Position numbers and translations under genes: made by a program
The notes under the pieces: generated by a model
Seen by the model: only the letters and a program-made list of their open reading frames with translations
Told to the model about the DNA's origin: nothing
Databases searched by the model: none
Shown here: piece after piece, positions 18,844 through 28,587 of the stretch
How positions within the stretch are numbered: position 1 is the first letter of the stretch
How the letters are laid out: each line of letters opens with the position of its first letter
Assembly: GCA_029961075.1 (NCBI GenBank)
Contig: JASBVL010000001.1
Coordinates: forward strand, 121,124 to 185,123
Length of the DNA: 64,000 nt
Source of the DNA: Sphaerobacter sp.
GTDB taxonomy: Bacteria > Chloroflexota > Chloroflexia > Thermomicrobiales > Thermomicrobiaceae
Reading direction: 5' to 3'

Positions 18844-19119
18844 GCCTGGACTCCTTTCAGCGACGCCGCGCGGGCGTCCCGGCTGTGTGCGATGGGCCAC
18901 ACGTCGGTCGCGCTCAGCCCTCCTTCCCCCGAATGACGCTGCGGAGCCGGTGATGATCCCTGCCCGGTTCGACCCAGTGGCGGCCGCCCGGTGCGTGGTA
19001 GCGAATGGTCGAAGCCCCCCTAGTGCCGGTGGTGGTGCCCAGGCGGATGCAGGTGGCGGCCCGGGAAGCCACCCGGCGGGCGGCTGACGACGGCGGGCTC
19101 GTGGGCGGTCTGTTCTTCG
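18844..19119. other. intergenic junction, no gene seen
   Basis: This stretch lies between divergent fmdA and the beginning of the surviving permease sequence. It has no recognisable start region of a DppB-type permease, although one would be expected here, so a deletion joint probably lies near 19120. Confidence 0.4.
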
Positions 19120-19770
19120 ATCGCCAGCGCCCGCCGCACGGCCGTCCTGCTGGGCCTGGGCCTGGGCATCCCGATCGGCGTCGTGACCGCCGTGCGGCGC
19201 AACACGATGGTCGACTACGTCGGGCGGATCTTCTCGCTGGCCGGCCTGTCCTTCCCCGCCTTCTACCTCGGTGTGCTGCTGCTCTACTTCTTCTCGGTCA
19301 AGTGGGGCCTCTTTCCGACCCTCGGCGCCGGGAACTTCTCCGAGCCGCTGGCCAACCTCCACCACCTGGCGCTGCCAGCCATCAGCCTCGGGCTGATCGA
19401 GACGGCCTACATCGGCCGCATGACCCGCTCGGTGATGATCAGCATCCTCGGCGACGACTTCGTGCGCACCGCGCGGGCGAAGGGGCTCAGTGAGTGGGCC
19501 GTGCTCTGGCGGCACGCGCTCCGCGCCGGGCTCATCCCGATCGTGGCCCTGGTCGGCATCTTTGCAATCTCGCTCATCGGCAGCTCGGTGCTGACCGAGA
19601 TCGTCTTCTCGCGCCCGGGGCTGGGCCGCCTGATGGTCGGAGCGATCCGGCAGCGCGACTACACCACCGTGCAGTCGATCATGGTGGTATATGCCTTCAT
19701 CATCGTCGTCATCAACCTGATCACCGATCTGGTCTACGGACTCGTCGATCCGCGCGTGAGGTATGCATAA
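19120..19770 (+). pseudogene. dppB-type ABC permease, 5' end missing
   Basis: In-frame similarity to peptide/nickel permeases begins abruptly around AVLLGLGLGIPIGVVTAVRRN and runs to the normal C-terminus (VDPRVRYA). The EAA-like loop (DDFVRTARAKGLSEWAVLWRHALRAGLIP) is intact. About the first 100-110 residues, with the first helix and the conserved LLRRL..P start, are absent. An internal GTG or ATG might allow expression of a fragment, but it would lack part of the membrane domain. The next permease gene starts right after its stop, so this is a degraded copy of a transporter operon. Confidence 0.7.
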
Positions 19771-20649
19771 GTGGCACAGGCGGAAGCGATCCTCCCGTCC
19801 GTCCGCGTCATCTCGCAGCGCCAGCGCCTCTGGCGCACCTTCACCCGCAACCGGGCCGCGCTGGTCGGGCTGGTGCTGGTGGCGATCATCGTCCTCGTGG
19901 CGCTGGCGGCGCCCCTGCTGGCGCCGCACGACCCCTTGGCGCAGAGCACCATCAATCGCCTGGCGTCGCCCGGCGGCGGCTACCTGCTCGGGCGCGACGA
20001 CTACGGGCGGGACATCCTCTCCCGCATCATCTACGGCGCCCGCGTCGCGCTGCTGGTGGGTCTCCTGTCGGTCGCCCTCGGCGGCGTCGTGGGCACGGCG
20101 ATGGGCACCATTGCCGGGTTCCGCGGGGGACGGGTCGAGACGGCGATCATGCGCCTGGTCGACGTGATGCTCGCCTTCCCCGACCTTATCACCGGGCTCC
20201 TCGCGGCCGCGGTCCTGGGCGCGGGGATGACCAACCTGATCATCGCCATCGGACTGACCATCGCGCCGCGCTTCGCCCGCCTGGCCCACGGTCCGACCCT
20301 GTCGCTGACGCGCACGGACTTCGTCGGGGCCGCCCGCGCGCTGGGGGCTCGCGACAGCCGCCTCCTCCTCGTGCACATCGTGCCCAACGTCGCCGGGGAG
20401 CTCCTGGTGCTGGCCAGTCTCTGGACCGCGTCGGCGATCCGGCTCGAGGCCAGCCTGAGCTTCATCGGGCTTGGCGTGCAGCCACCGACGCCGAGCTGGG
20501 GTCAGATGATCCGCGACGGCACCATTCACCTGACGGAGGTGCCGCTCTTCTCGCTGGCGCCGGGCATCGCGTTGCTGCTGACGGTGCTGGCCTTCAACCT
20601 CCTGGGCGACGGCCTGCGCGACGTGCTCGACCCCAGGGCGCAGGCCTAG
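19771..20649 (+). CDS. dipeptide/nickel-type ABC transporter permease (DppC-like)
   Basis: The 292-residue permease has an N-terminal cytoplasmic stretch, a first helix at about residues 29-50, and the loops GRDDYGRDILSRIIYGAR and DFVGAARALGARDSRLLLVHIVPN typical of DppC/OppC. It starts with GTG directly after the stop of the truncated dppB-like frame. With its partner broken and no ATPase or binding protein beside it, it may no longer form a working transporter. Confidence 0.75.
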   Translation: MAQAEAILPSVRVISQRQRLWRTFTRNRAALVGLVLVAIIVLVALAAPLLAPHDPLAQSTINRLASPGGGYLLGRDDYGRDILSRIIYGARVALLVGLLSVALGGVVGTAMGTIAGFRGGRVETAIMRLVDVMLAFPDLITGLLAAAVLGAGMTNLIIAIGLTIAPRFARLAHGPTLSLTRTDFVGAARALGARDSRLLLVHIVPNVAGELLVLASLWTASAIRLEASLSFIGLGVQPPTPSWGQMIRDGTIHLTEVPLFSLAPGIALLLTVLAFNLLGDGLRDVLDPRAQA

Positions 20650-20937
20650 CCCGCCGCGCCGGGCCGCCCGGCGGCCGGGCAGGGAAGACGCGACGGAGCA
20701 GCCGGCGACGTGCCCCAGCCGCGGCCGCCGTGGGTGGCCCGCCGCCGGGGCTGCGCGGGCGCAACACCAGCACCCGCTTCGGCAGCCATACCCGCCAGCA
20801 CGGCGCCCATTCCGCCCGCTAGATCCGAGACGACGGCCCGATTTAACGCCGCTTCGCCGTTGTAGGCGCCGCTTTCCGCATCGTGCGCTTCGGAATGACC
20901 GTCGCTACCGACAGAACGGAGCGAACGTGTCACCATA

Positions 20938-20966
20938 TTGACATCGTCCGAAAGCGGTGCTACGGT
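20938..20966 (+). promoter_or_regulatory. sigma70-type promoter of the peptide ABC operon
   Basis: TTGACA at 20938-20943, a 17-base spacer and TACGGT at 20961-20966 make a near-consensus promoter about 115 bases ahead of the permease start. It sits within the 430-base gap 20650-21079, which otherwise shows no gene. Confidence 0.7.
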
Positions 20967-21079
20967 TACTACGCACTTGTAGGGACAGCGGAGCATGCGC
21001 CAGCCAGCCGCGACCGGTCGCGGCGCGCTGGTGGCGCGTATCGGTGTGCGACTCGGAGTCATCTGGAGGGTAGCCGCGC

Positions 21080-22012
21080 GTGGGTCAGTTTATCCTCCGC
21101 CGCCTCGTCTGGCTCGTGCCGACACTGCTGGCGATCTCCCTGGTCACGTTCGTGGTGATGCACGCCACACCCGGGTCGCCCCTCCAGCCGATGGCCGCGA
21201 ACGCCAACCCGCTGCCACCGGCCGCCCAGCAGAACCTGGCGCGAAAGTGGGGCCTGGACAAGCCGCTGCACATCCAGTACCTGACCTTCCTCAAGAACGC
21301 CCTGCGGGGCGACTTCGGCACCTCCTACGTCTACAAGACCAGCACCGTGACGGAGATCCTCGCCCGCACCTTCCCCGTGTCGCTGCACCTGGGCCTCATG
21401 GCGCTCCTGCTCGCCGTCTGCGTCGGCATCCCGCTCGGTATCCTCGCCGCGGTCAACCAGAACGGACCGATCGACTACCTGTGCAGCTTCGTCGCCACGC
21501 TCGGGGTCGCCGTGCCGAACTTCGTGTTGGCCATCTTCCTGATCGTCGTCTTCGTACTCGGCGCGGGGGTCATCCCCCGGACCGGCGGCTGGAACAGCCC
21601 CGTCGACTGGATCTTGCCGACCATCGCGCTCGGGCTCGGCCCGCTCGGCATCCTGGCCCGCTACACGCGCTCCAGCATGGTCGAGGTGATGCGCCAGGAC
21701 TACATGCGGACCGCGCAGGCGAAGGGGCTGGGGCCACGCAGCGTGGTCCTCGGGCACGCGCTCAAGAACGGGCTGCTGCCGCCCCTGACGATCCTCGGCC
21801 CCATGACCGCCGCGGTCGGCACCGGTTCCTTCTTCGTCGAGACCCTGTTCCGGGTCCCGGGGATGGGGCGATTCTTCGCCGAGAGCATGCTCGCCCGCGA
21901 CTACCCCATGATCATGGCGATCATCCTCCTCTACGGGATCTTCCTGGCGGTCATGAACCTTGTCGTGGACCTGTGCTACAGCGTGCTCGATCCACGCATC
22001 CGCTTGACGTGA
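21080..22012 (+). CDS. peptide/nickel-type ABC transporter permease (DppB-like)
   Basis: The 310-residue permease starts with MGQFILRRLVWLVPTLLAIS, the classic DppB/OppB beginning, and has GDFGTSYVY, the EAA loop (DYMRTAQAKGLGPRSVVLGHALKNGLLP) and a C-terminal DPRIRLT. Six helices are expected. The start is GTG with GGAGGG 9 bases upstream. With the following dppC-like gene and the binding protein it forms an uptake system for peptides or a related solute. No ATP-binding subunit is encoded nearby. Confidence 0.9.
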   Translation: MGQFILRRLVWLVPTLLAISLVTFVVMHATPGSPLQPMAANANPLPPAAQQNLARKWGLDKPLHIQYLTFLKNALRGDFGTSYVYKTSTVTEILARTFPVSLHLGLMALLLAVCVGIPLGILAAVNQNGPIDYLCSFVATLGVAVPNFVLAIFLIVVFVLGAGVIPRTGGWNSPVDWILPTIALGLGPLGILARYTRSSMVEVMRQDYMRTAQAKGLGPRSVVLGHALKNGLLPPLTILGPMTAAVGTGSFFVETLFRVPGMGRFFAESMLARDYPMIMAIILLYGIFLAVMNLVVDLCYSVLDPRIRLT

Positions 22013-22022
22013 GGAGGACGGC

Positions 22023-22958
22023 ATGGACGTGCTGAGGTCGCATCGTGAGGAGCGGCTGGCAGCCACCACGGCCGACCGGGCCGGCCTGACCCTCGGCAGC
22101 CTGGCCCGGCCGCACCGCACGCTGTGGCGCGATGCATGGCATCGCCTCATCGCTAACCGGCTGGCGCTGGCCGGCGGCATCGTGGTGGTCCTGATCGCCC
22201 TGATGGCGATCTTCGCCCCGCTGATCGCCCCCTACCCCTACGACAAGCCGAACTACAGCGCCGTCTCCCAGTTCCCCAACCGGGACTTCCCGATGGGCAC
22301 CGACCTGACCGGGCGCGACGTGCTGAGCCGCATGATCTACGGCGCGCAGGTCTCGATGCTGGTCGGCCTCGGCGCCCAGGTGATCGTCTTCCTGATCGGC
22401 GTGCCCATCGGTGCCCTCTCCGGCTACACCGCCGGCAAGGTGGATACGATCCTGATGCGCTTCGTGGAAGTGATGTACGCCTTCCCGCAACTCTTGTTCG
22501 TGATCCTGATCATGGCGGCGCTGGGCCGCGGCCTGCAGAACATCTTTATCGCCATCGGCGTCACCGGTTGGGTCACCATCGCCCGGCTCACTCGGGCAGA
22601 GTTCCTCTCGATCCGAGAGAAGGACTATATCCAGGCGGCGCGCGCCGCCGGGGCCAGCCCCTGGCGGCTGATCACCCGCCACATGCTGCCGAACGCGCTG
22701 ACCCCCATCATCGTAGCGCTGACCTTCGGCGTGCCGGAGGCGATCTTCACCGAGGCCGGCCTGAGCTTCATCGGCGTCGGCATCAACCCGCCCCGCCCGA
22801 GCTGGGGCCAGATGGTGGGCGAGTACTACATCTACCTGCAATCCTACTGGTATCTGGCGCTCTTCCCGGCGATCGCGATCGCGCTCCTGATGATGTCCTT
22901 CACGTTCTTCGGCAATGGCCTGCGCGACGCCCTCGATCCGCGAATGCAGCAGCGGTAG
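22023..22958 (+). CDS. peptide/nickel-type ABC transporter permease (DppC-like)
   Basis: The 311-residue partner permease follows after 10 bases. It has a long cytoplasmic N-terminus, a first helix at about residues 50-69, GTDLTGRDVLSRMIYGAQVS, the EAA loop (DYIQAARAAGASPWRLITRHMLPNALTP) and the late GINPPRPSWGQMVGEYY segment. It is clearly different from the DppC-like protein at 19.8 kb, so the two operons are not a recent duplication. Confidence 0.9.
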   Translation: MDVLRSHREERLAATTADRAGLTLGSLARPHRTLWRDAWHRLIANRLALAGGIVVVLIALMAIFAPLIAPYPYDKPNYSAVSQFPNRDFPMGTDLTGRDVLSRMIYGAQVSMLVGLGAQVIVFLIGVPIGALSGYTAGKVDTILMRFVEVMYAFPQLLFVILIMAALGRGLQNIFIAIGVTGWVTIARLTRAEFLSIREKDYIQAARAAGASPWRLITRHMLPNALTPIIVALTFGVPEAIFTEAGLSFIGVGINPPRPSWGQMVGEYYIYLQSYWYLALFPAIAIALLMMSFTFFGNGLRDALDPRMQQR

Positions 22959-22959
22959 G

Positions 22960-22979
22960 CCGGGCGCGCGGTCGCCCGG
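22960..22979 (+). terminator. small hairpin between permease and binding-protein genes
   Basis: A 7-bp stem (CCGGGCG with CGCCCGG) with a 6-base loop begins right after the permease stop codon. Hairpins at this place often set the ratio between scarce permeases and an abundant binding protein. There is no T-run. Confidence 0.4.
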
Positions 22980-23062
22980 TGGCTCCTCTCCATCGAGTCA
23001 AGTTCGAACGGTAGCGCAGCACGGTCGTGCCATTGGAGCACGACGGCGAGAGGAGGAGACAG

Positions 23063-24868
23063 ATGGACAAGCATCGTTGGTGGGAAGACCCCGAGCAGTT
23101 GCGGCTGCTGTATAAGCGCTTCGAGGCCGTGCGCGCGGATCGGCGCCAGTTTCTCCAGATCGTGGGGGCCGCCGGTGGGGCCAGCGCGGTGGCCCTCGCC
23201 CTGGCCGCCTGCGGCGGCGGGGCAGAGACGGGCGGCGACGCCGGCGTCCAGACGACCCCACCACCGGGCGGCACCCAGGCGCCCGGCACCAGCCAGCCCG
23301 GCTCGGCGGAAGGCGAACTGGCCGAGGAGCAGGTCTTCCGCGTCAACTTCGAGACCGACCCCACCAGCCACGACTTCAACTGGGATCTCTACTGCGGCGG
23401 CGAGGAGGCGCTCTTCGCCATGCTCGGCCAGTTCGACGAGAACCTCCAGGTGCAGCCGGACATCGCCGAGCGCTGGGAGGCCAACGAGGACGCCTCGGTC
23501 TGGACCTTCTACCTGCGCAAGGACTCCAAGTGGAGCAACGGCGACCCGGTCACCGCCCACGACTACGAGTGGTCATGGAAGCGGCAGCTCGACCCGGCGA
23601 CGCAGGCGCCCTACGCCGGCTTCCTCTACGACCTCAAGAACGCCGAGCCGTTCAACCTCAGCCAGGGCAACTTCACCCGCGACGACGTCGGCGTCAAGGC
23701 GGTCGACGACTACACCCTCGTCTGCACCCTGGAGGGCCCGCGCGGCTACTTCCCGGTGCTGGCGGCCTACATCGCGGCCGCGCCGGCACACCGCGCCTCG
23801 GTCGAGCAGTACGGCGACAAGTGGACCGAAGCCGGGAACTGCGTCTCCAACGGCCCGTTCAAGCTCGTCGAGTGGCGGCACGACGAGATCATCGTCGTCG
23901 AGAAGAACGAGGGCTACTGGAACGCGGCCAACATCACCCTCCAGCGGGTGGAGCGGCCGATCATCGCGTCGGATGCCTCCCAGCTCGCCTTCGAGAACAA
24001 CGAGATCGACTGGCACTACCGCGGGCAGCTCGGCCAGCTTGAGCGCGTGCAGAACGACCCCGAGCTGTCCAAACAGATGGTCAAGTACAACCTCTACGGC
24101 ACCTGGTACCTCGCGCCGCACTTCGGCATGCCCCCCTTCGACGTCCGCGAGGTGCGCCTGGCGATGTCGCACGCCATCGACCGGGACACGATCGTCAACG
24201 TCGTGCTGAAGGGGCTGGGCGAGCCGGCCTACACCATGACCCCGCCGGGCATGCCGGGCTACAACCCGAACAAGTACGAGGAGTACACCGCCTACGACCC
24301 GGAGAAGGCCAGGTCGCTGCTCAAGGGCACCCCCTACGAGGGCGGCAAGAACTGGCCACCGATCACGCTCACCCAGCGCGAGGAGGGCGACGCGCCCAAG
24401 GCCGCGGCCGAGGCCATCATCCAGATGCTCAAAGAGAACCTGGGGATGAACATCAGCCACGAGATCGGCGAGCAGCGCGAGGTCTACGACCGCGCCTACA
24501 AGCATGAGCTCCAGCTCTGGTGGGTCCGCTGGTACATCGACTACCCCGACCCGAACAACACCCAGTACCTGGTGTGGTACTCGAAGTTCCCCACCGGCTC
24601 GCGGCACACCTGGGCGAACGAGGAGTACGACAAGCTGGTCAGCGACGCGGCCGGGGAGAAGGACGAGCAGAAGCGGCTGGACATGTACCGGCAGGCCGAC
24701 GAGCTGATGCTGCGGGAGGGCGCCGGCATCTTCGTCTACCACCCGTACAACTACGGGCTGCTCAAGCCCTGGGTCGCCAACTTCCCGAAGAACGCCCAGG
24801 GCGAGCTCGTCCCGACCTGGAACGTGTTCGTCCGCATGTACGACCGGCTGAAGATCCTGAAGCACTGA
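23063..24868 (+). CDS. ABC transporter substrate-binding lipoprotein (family 5)
   Basis: The 601-residue binding protein has an N-terminal twin-arginine-like motif DRRQFLQ (residues about 28-34), a hydrophobic stretch and a lipobox ending LAAC, so it is exported and lipid-anchored, probably by Tat. A Gly/Pro/Thr-rich linker follows, then the SBP_bac_5 fold (WTFYLRKDSKWSNGDPVTAHDYEWSWKRQLDP). It is unusual in having about 25 residues before the twin-arginine pair. The ATG at 23063 has AGGAGGAG upstream. It captures oligopeptides or similar solutes for the two upstream permeases. Confidence 0.9.
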   Translation: MDKHRWWEDPEQLRLLYKRFEAVRADRRQFLQIVGAAGGASAVALALAACGGGAETGGDAGVQTTPPPGGTQAPGTSQPGSAEGELAEEQVFRVNFETDPTSHDFNWDLYCGGEEALFAMLGQFDENLQVQPDIAERWEANEDASVWTFYLRKDSKWSNGDPVTAHDYEWSWKRQLDPATQAPYAGFLYDLKNAEPFNLSQGNFTRDDVGVKAVDDYTLVCTLEGPRGYFPVLAAYIAAAPAHRASVEQYGDKWTEAGNCVSNGPFKLVEWRHDEIIVVEKNEGYWNAANITLQRVERPIIASDASQLAFENNEIDWHYRGQLGQLERVQNDPELSKQMVKYNLYGTWYLAPHFGMPPFDVREVRLAMSHAIDRDTIVNVVLKGLGEPAYTMTPPGMPGYNPNKYEEYTAYDPEKARSLLKGTPYEGGKNWPPITLTQREEGDAPKAAAEAIIQMLKENLGMNISHEIGEQREVYDRAYKHELQLWWVRWYIDYPDPNNTQYLVWYSKFPTGSRHTWANEEYDKLVSDAAGEKDEQKRLDMYRQADELMLREGAGIFVYHPYNYGLLKPWVANFPKNAQGELVPTWNVFVRMYDRLKILKH

Positions 24869-24901
24869 GCGGGCGCGGGCCACGCGCCTCCGACACCTTC
24901 G

Positions 24902-24933
24902 GCAACGACCGGGCGACGTCGCCCGGTCGTTGC
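24902..24933 (+). terminator. 32-bp perfect palindrome after the binding-protein gene
   Basis: The arm GCAACGACCGGGCGAC is followed at once by its exact reverse complement. It lies 33 bases after the stop at 24868. There is no T-tract, but the position and strength suggest it ends or protects the operon transcript. Confidence 0.6.
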
Positions 24934-25074
24934 GTGTGCGCCGCCAGCGGCCCCACCGTGCCACCCACGCCAGCAGCCCGATTGTCGCGGTTCGGCTCCT
25001 GCGACACCGCCGCGAGGGCGCGCAGGTTGCGCCTCGTTCAGCGACGGACGTGCGCGTCGGAAAGGAGCCTTCTC

Positions 25075-26007
25075 ATGCGGCGATGGTTCCCGATCCTCCT
25101 CCTCGCGGCGATGCTGGCGCTGCTCCCCGGCGCGGCCGCGGCGCAAGAGACCGGCCAGGACGGCGACTTCCTCCTGCGGGTCAACAGCCCGCTGCGCGTC
25201 GCGCCGGACGACAGCGTCGACACCGCCATGGCCGTCAACGCTGACGGCACGTTCGACGGCGTCGTCCGAGACACGGCCATCGTCATCAACGGCACTGCCG
25301 TGGTCAACGGCAGGGTCAACGGCGACCTGACCGTCATCAACGGCCAGGCCGATCTCCGGGACGGCGCACGGGTCAACAACGTGGCACTCATCAACAGCAC
25401 CCTCATCCAGGCGCCCGGGGCGCAGGTCACCGGCCAGATCAGCCGCAGCACAGCGACCTTCAGCCCGTGGGCCGCCACGGCCGCCTGGTTCGTGTTCTGG
25501 CTGGGGATGACCGTGGCGACCATCGTTGCTGGCCTGCTCTTCGCCGCCATCGGCGGCCGCCAACTGAGCGCGGCTGGTGCGTTCCTCGTGACCCGGCCCG
25601 GCGCGGCCATCCTCGCCGCGCTCATCCTCGCCATCGGCCTGCCCATCCTCGGCATCGTCCTCGTCTCGACGATCGTCGGCATCCCCCTGGGCCTGGCCCT
25701 GTTCCTGATCCTGCTCCCGGCGCTCTGGTTCGTCGGCTACCTGATCGCGGGGACGCGGCTCGGCGCCGTGCTGCTCCGCGCGGCGGGCGTGCAGGTCGCC
25801 CCCGAGCACCCCTACCTCGCCGCGGTCGTCGGGCCGCTCGTGCTCCAGCTCATCGGGCTGATCCCCGTCATCGGCTCGCTGGTCGTGGCCCTGGCCGGGC
25901 TGTACGGGGTGGGCGGCGGCGCCGTGCTGGCCTGGCGTGCCTTCCGCACGCCGCGCACCCCAAGGCCCGAGGCCCCGGCAGCAGGCGCCCCCGCGCCCGC
26001 GCCGTAG
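25075..26007 (+). CDS. exported bactofilin-like domain with membrane helices
   Basis: The 310-residue protein has a signal peptide (residues 1-23, ending AAAAQ). A repeated short beta pattern follows (TAIVINGTAVVNGRVNGDLTV, with GDLTVINGQADLRDGARVNNVALI) that looks like a polymer-forming/bactofilin-type right-handed beta helix. About four hydrophobic segments come next, and a Pro/Ala-rich tail (PAAGAPAPAP). It probably sits in the membrane with the beta domain outside. The function is unknown. AAAGGAG lies 7 bases before the ATG. Confidence 0.7.
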   Translation: MRRWFPILLLAAMLALLPGAAAAQETGQDGDFLLRVNSPLRVAPDDSVDTAMAVNADGTFDGVVRDTAIVINGTAVVNGRVNGDLTVINGQADLRDGARVNNVALINSTLIQAPGAQVTGQISRSTATFSPWAATAAWFVFWLGMTVATIVAGLLFAAIGGRQLSAAGAFLVTRPGAAILAALILAIGLPILGIVLVSTIVGIPLGLALFLILLPALWFVGYLIAGTRLGAVLLRAAGVQVAPEHPYLAAVVGPLVLQLIGLIPVIGSLVVALAGLYGVGGGAVLAWRAFRTPRTPRPEAPAAGAPAPAP

Positions 26008-26215
26008 ACCGACGCGACGCCGACGCGTCCACGGGGGTGATCGGGGACTTGGCCCCTGCCGCCGCGGGTCGCGGCCTGCTGAAGCACGCGGTGCCAACCA
26101 GCACACGGCGCAACCGCGGGGCGGTGCGGGGTGTGACACACGCGCTGCCCCTGCCGGCGCGCCCGGAGCGCGCGAGCCGGCACCGGCGGAGTGGAGCGGA
26201 ACAGTGCGTTCGAAT

Positions 26216-26221
26216 TATAAT
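26216..26221 (+). promoter_or_regulatory. candidate -10 element upstream of thpR
   Basis: A perfect TATAAT lies in a short AT-rich patch about 46 bases ahead of the thpR start. No good -35 is visible at 17 bases. The rest of the gap 26008-26215 holds no gene. Confidence 0.4.
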
Positions 26222-26266
26222 AGTAGCGCTATGCCGCGACCATCCGCGGGTGTGAGGGGTGCCGCC

Positions 26267-26854
26267 ATGCAGGATGTCTGGCGGCTTTTTGCCGCCATTG
26301 AGATCCCTCCCGAGGTCCGCGAGCGCATCGCCGCCGTCACCGAACACCTGCGCGCGAGCGGCTGGCGGGCGAAGTGGGTCAACCCCGAGGGATCCCATCT
26401 GACATTGAAGTTCTTCGGCTATGTGCCGGTGGACACGATCCCGGCACTGCGGGACGCGCTGCGCCCGGCGGTGGCACCAGCCACGTCGTTCGTGATCGAG
26501 ACGGCCGGCGCCGGGGCCTTCCCCACCCCGCGCCGCCCACGCGTGCTCTGGCTGGGAGTCGGGGGCGATGTCGCCCGCCTCACCGCGCTGCAGCAGGCGG
26601 TCGAGCGGGCCAGCGCGGCGCAGGGCTACCCGCCCGAGGAGCGCGCGTTCCACCCGCACCTCACGCTGGCGCGGGTTCGGCCGGAGGACCTTCCGAGCCT
26701 CGCCGGCCTGGAGCGCCGGCTGCGCGAACTGGCGGCGCTCCCGCCGCTGCCGATCCCGGTCGAGCGGGTGACGCTCTTCCGGAGTGAGCTGCGGCGAACC
26801 GGCGCGATCTACACGGTCGTCGACGAGTTCGCGCTGGATGGCGGTGCCGCATGA
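26267..26854 (+). CDS. thpR: RNA 2',3'-cyclic phosphodiesterase (2H family)
   Basis: The 195-residue protein has the two HxT motifs of 2H phosphoesterases: HLT at residues 44-46 and HLT at 131-133. The spacing and the flanking FFxxxEIP and FHPHLTLAR match ThpR (formerly 2'-5' RNA ligase). These enzymes open 2',3'-cyclic phosphate ends of RNA. The start has GAGGGG upstream. The stop overlaps the next start as ATGA. Confidence 0.9.
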   Translation: MQDVWRLFAAIEIPPEVRERIAAVTEHLRASGWRAKWVNPEGSHLTLKFFGYVPVDTIPALRDALRPAVAPATSFVIETAGAGAFPTPRRPRVLWLGVGGDVARLTALQQAVERASAAQGYPPEERAFHPHLTLARVRPEDLPSLAGLERRLRELAALPPLPIPVERVTLFRSELRRTGAIYTVVDEFALDGGAA

Positions 26855-27372
26855 TCGCCGTCTGTGGCCCGCATGAGGCCACCGCTGAGGAGATGCGGCT
26901 GGCCGAGGAGGTGGGCGAGCGGATCGCGCGCGCCGGGCAGGTGCTGGTGTGCGGCGGACGCGGCGGGGTCATGGAGGCCGCCTGCCGCGGGGCGCGCCGC
27001 GCCGGGGGGACGACGATCGGCATCCTGCCAGGCACCGACCGCCGAGCCGCCAACGCCTGGGTCGAGCATGTGATCTGCACGGGCCTGGGGGAGGCGCGGA
27101 ACGCGGTGATCGTGGCCTCGGCGAACGCCGTCATCGCGGTGGGCGGCGGCTTCGGCACGCTCTCGGAGATCGCGCTGGCCTTGAAGCTGGGCAAGCCGGT
27201 GATCGCGCTGGGAAGTTGGGACCTCGACCCCGCGCGGCTGGTACGCTTCGGCGGGGCAACGCGCTACCATCGCGCCGCGGATGCGGCCGAGGCCGTTGCC
27301 CTGGCGCTCGCGGCAAGCGCGGCCGGTCCGCCGGTGGGGAGATTGGAGGAGCCTCCGTCCAGCCACGGGTAG
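26851..27372 (+). CDS. LOG-like nucleotide-binding-fold protein
   Basis: The 173-residue protein has the hallmark GGRGGVMEAACRGA (residues about 31-44) and GGGFGTLSEIALA segments of the LOG/TIGR00725 family. Relatives include cytokinin-activating phosphoribohydrolases and uncharacterised putative molybdenum-carrier-like proteins. The catalytic PGGxGTxxE is here GGGFGTLSE, so Pro is replaced by Gly. Activity is therefore uncertain. It is translationally coupled to thpR. Confidence 0.8.
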   Translation: MIAVCGPHEATAEEMRLAEEVGERIARAGQVLVCGGRGGVMEAACRGARRAGGTTIGILPGTDRRAANAWVEHVICTGLGEARNAVIVASANAVIAVGGGFGTLSEIALALKLGKPVIALGSWDLDPARLVRFGGATRYHRAADAAEAVALALAASAAGPPVGRLEEPPSSHG

Positions 27373-27426
27373 CGGCCGTGCCGCACCCCCACCGATGACG
27401 ACATGCCGCTGGACGGAGGAGATGAT

Positions 27427-28521
<1,095 letters not shown>

Positions 28522-28587
28522 GGCGGGGCGCATGCCCCCACGTGCGCCCTTCACGCCGGCTCACGCATCGCCCATGGCGGATGACGT

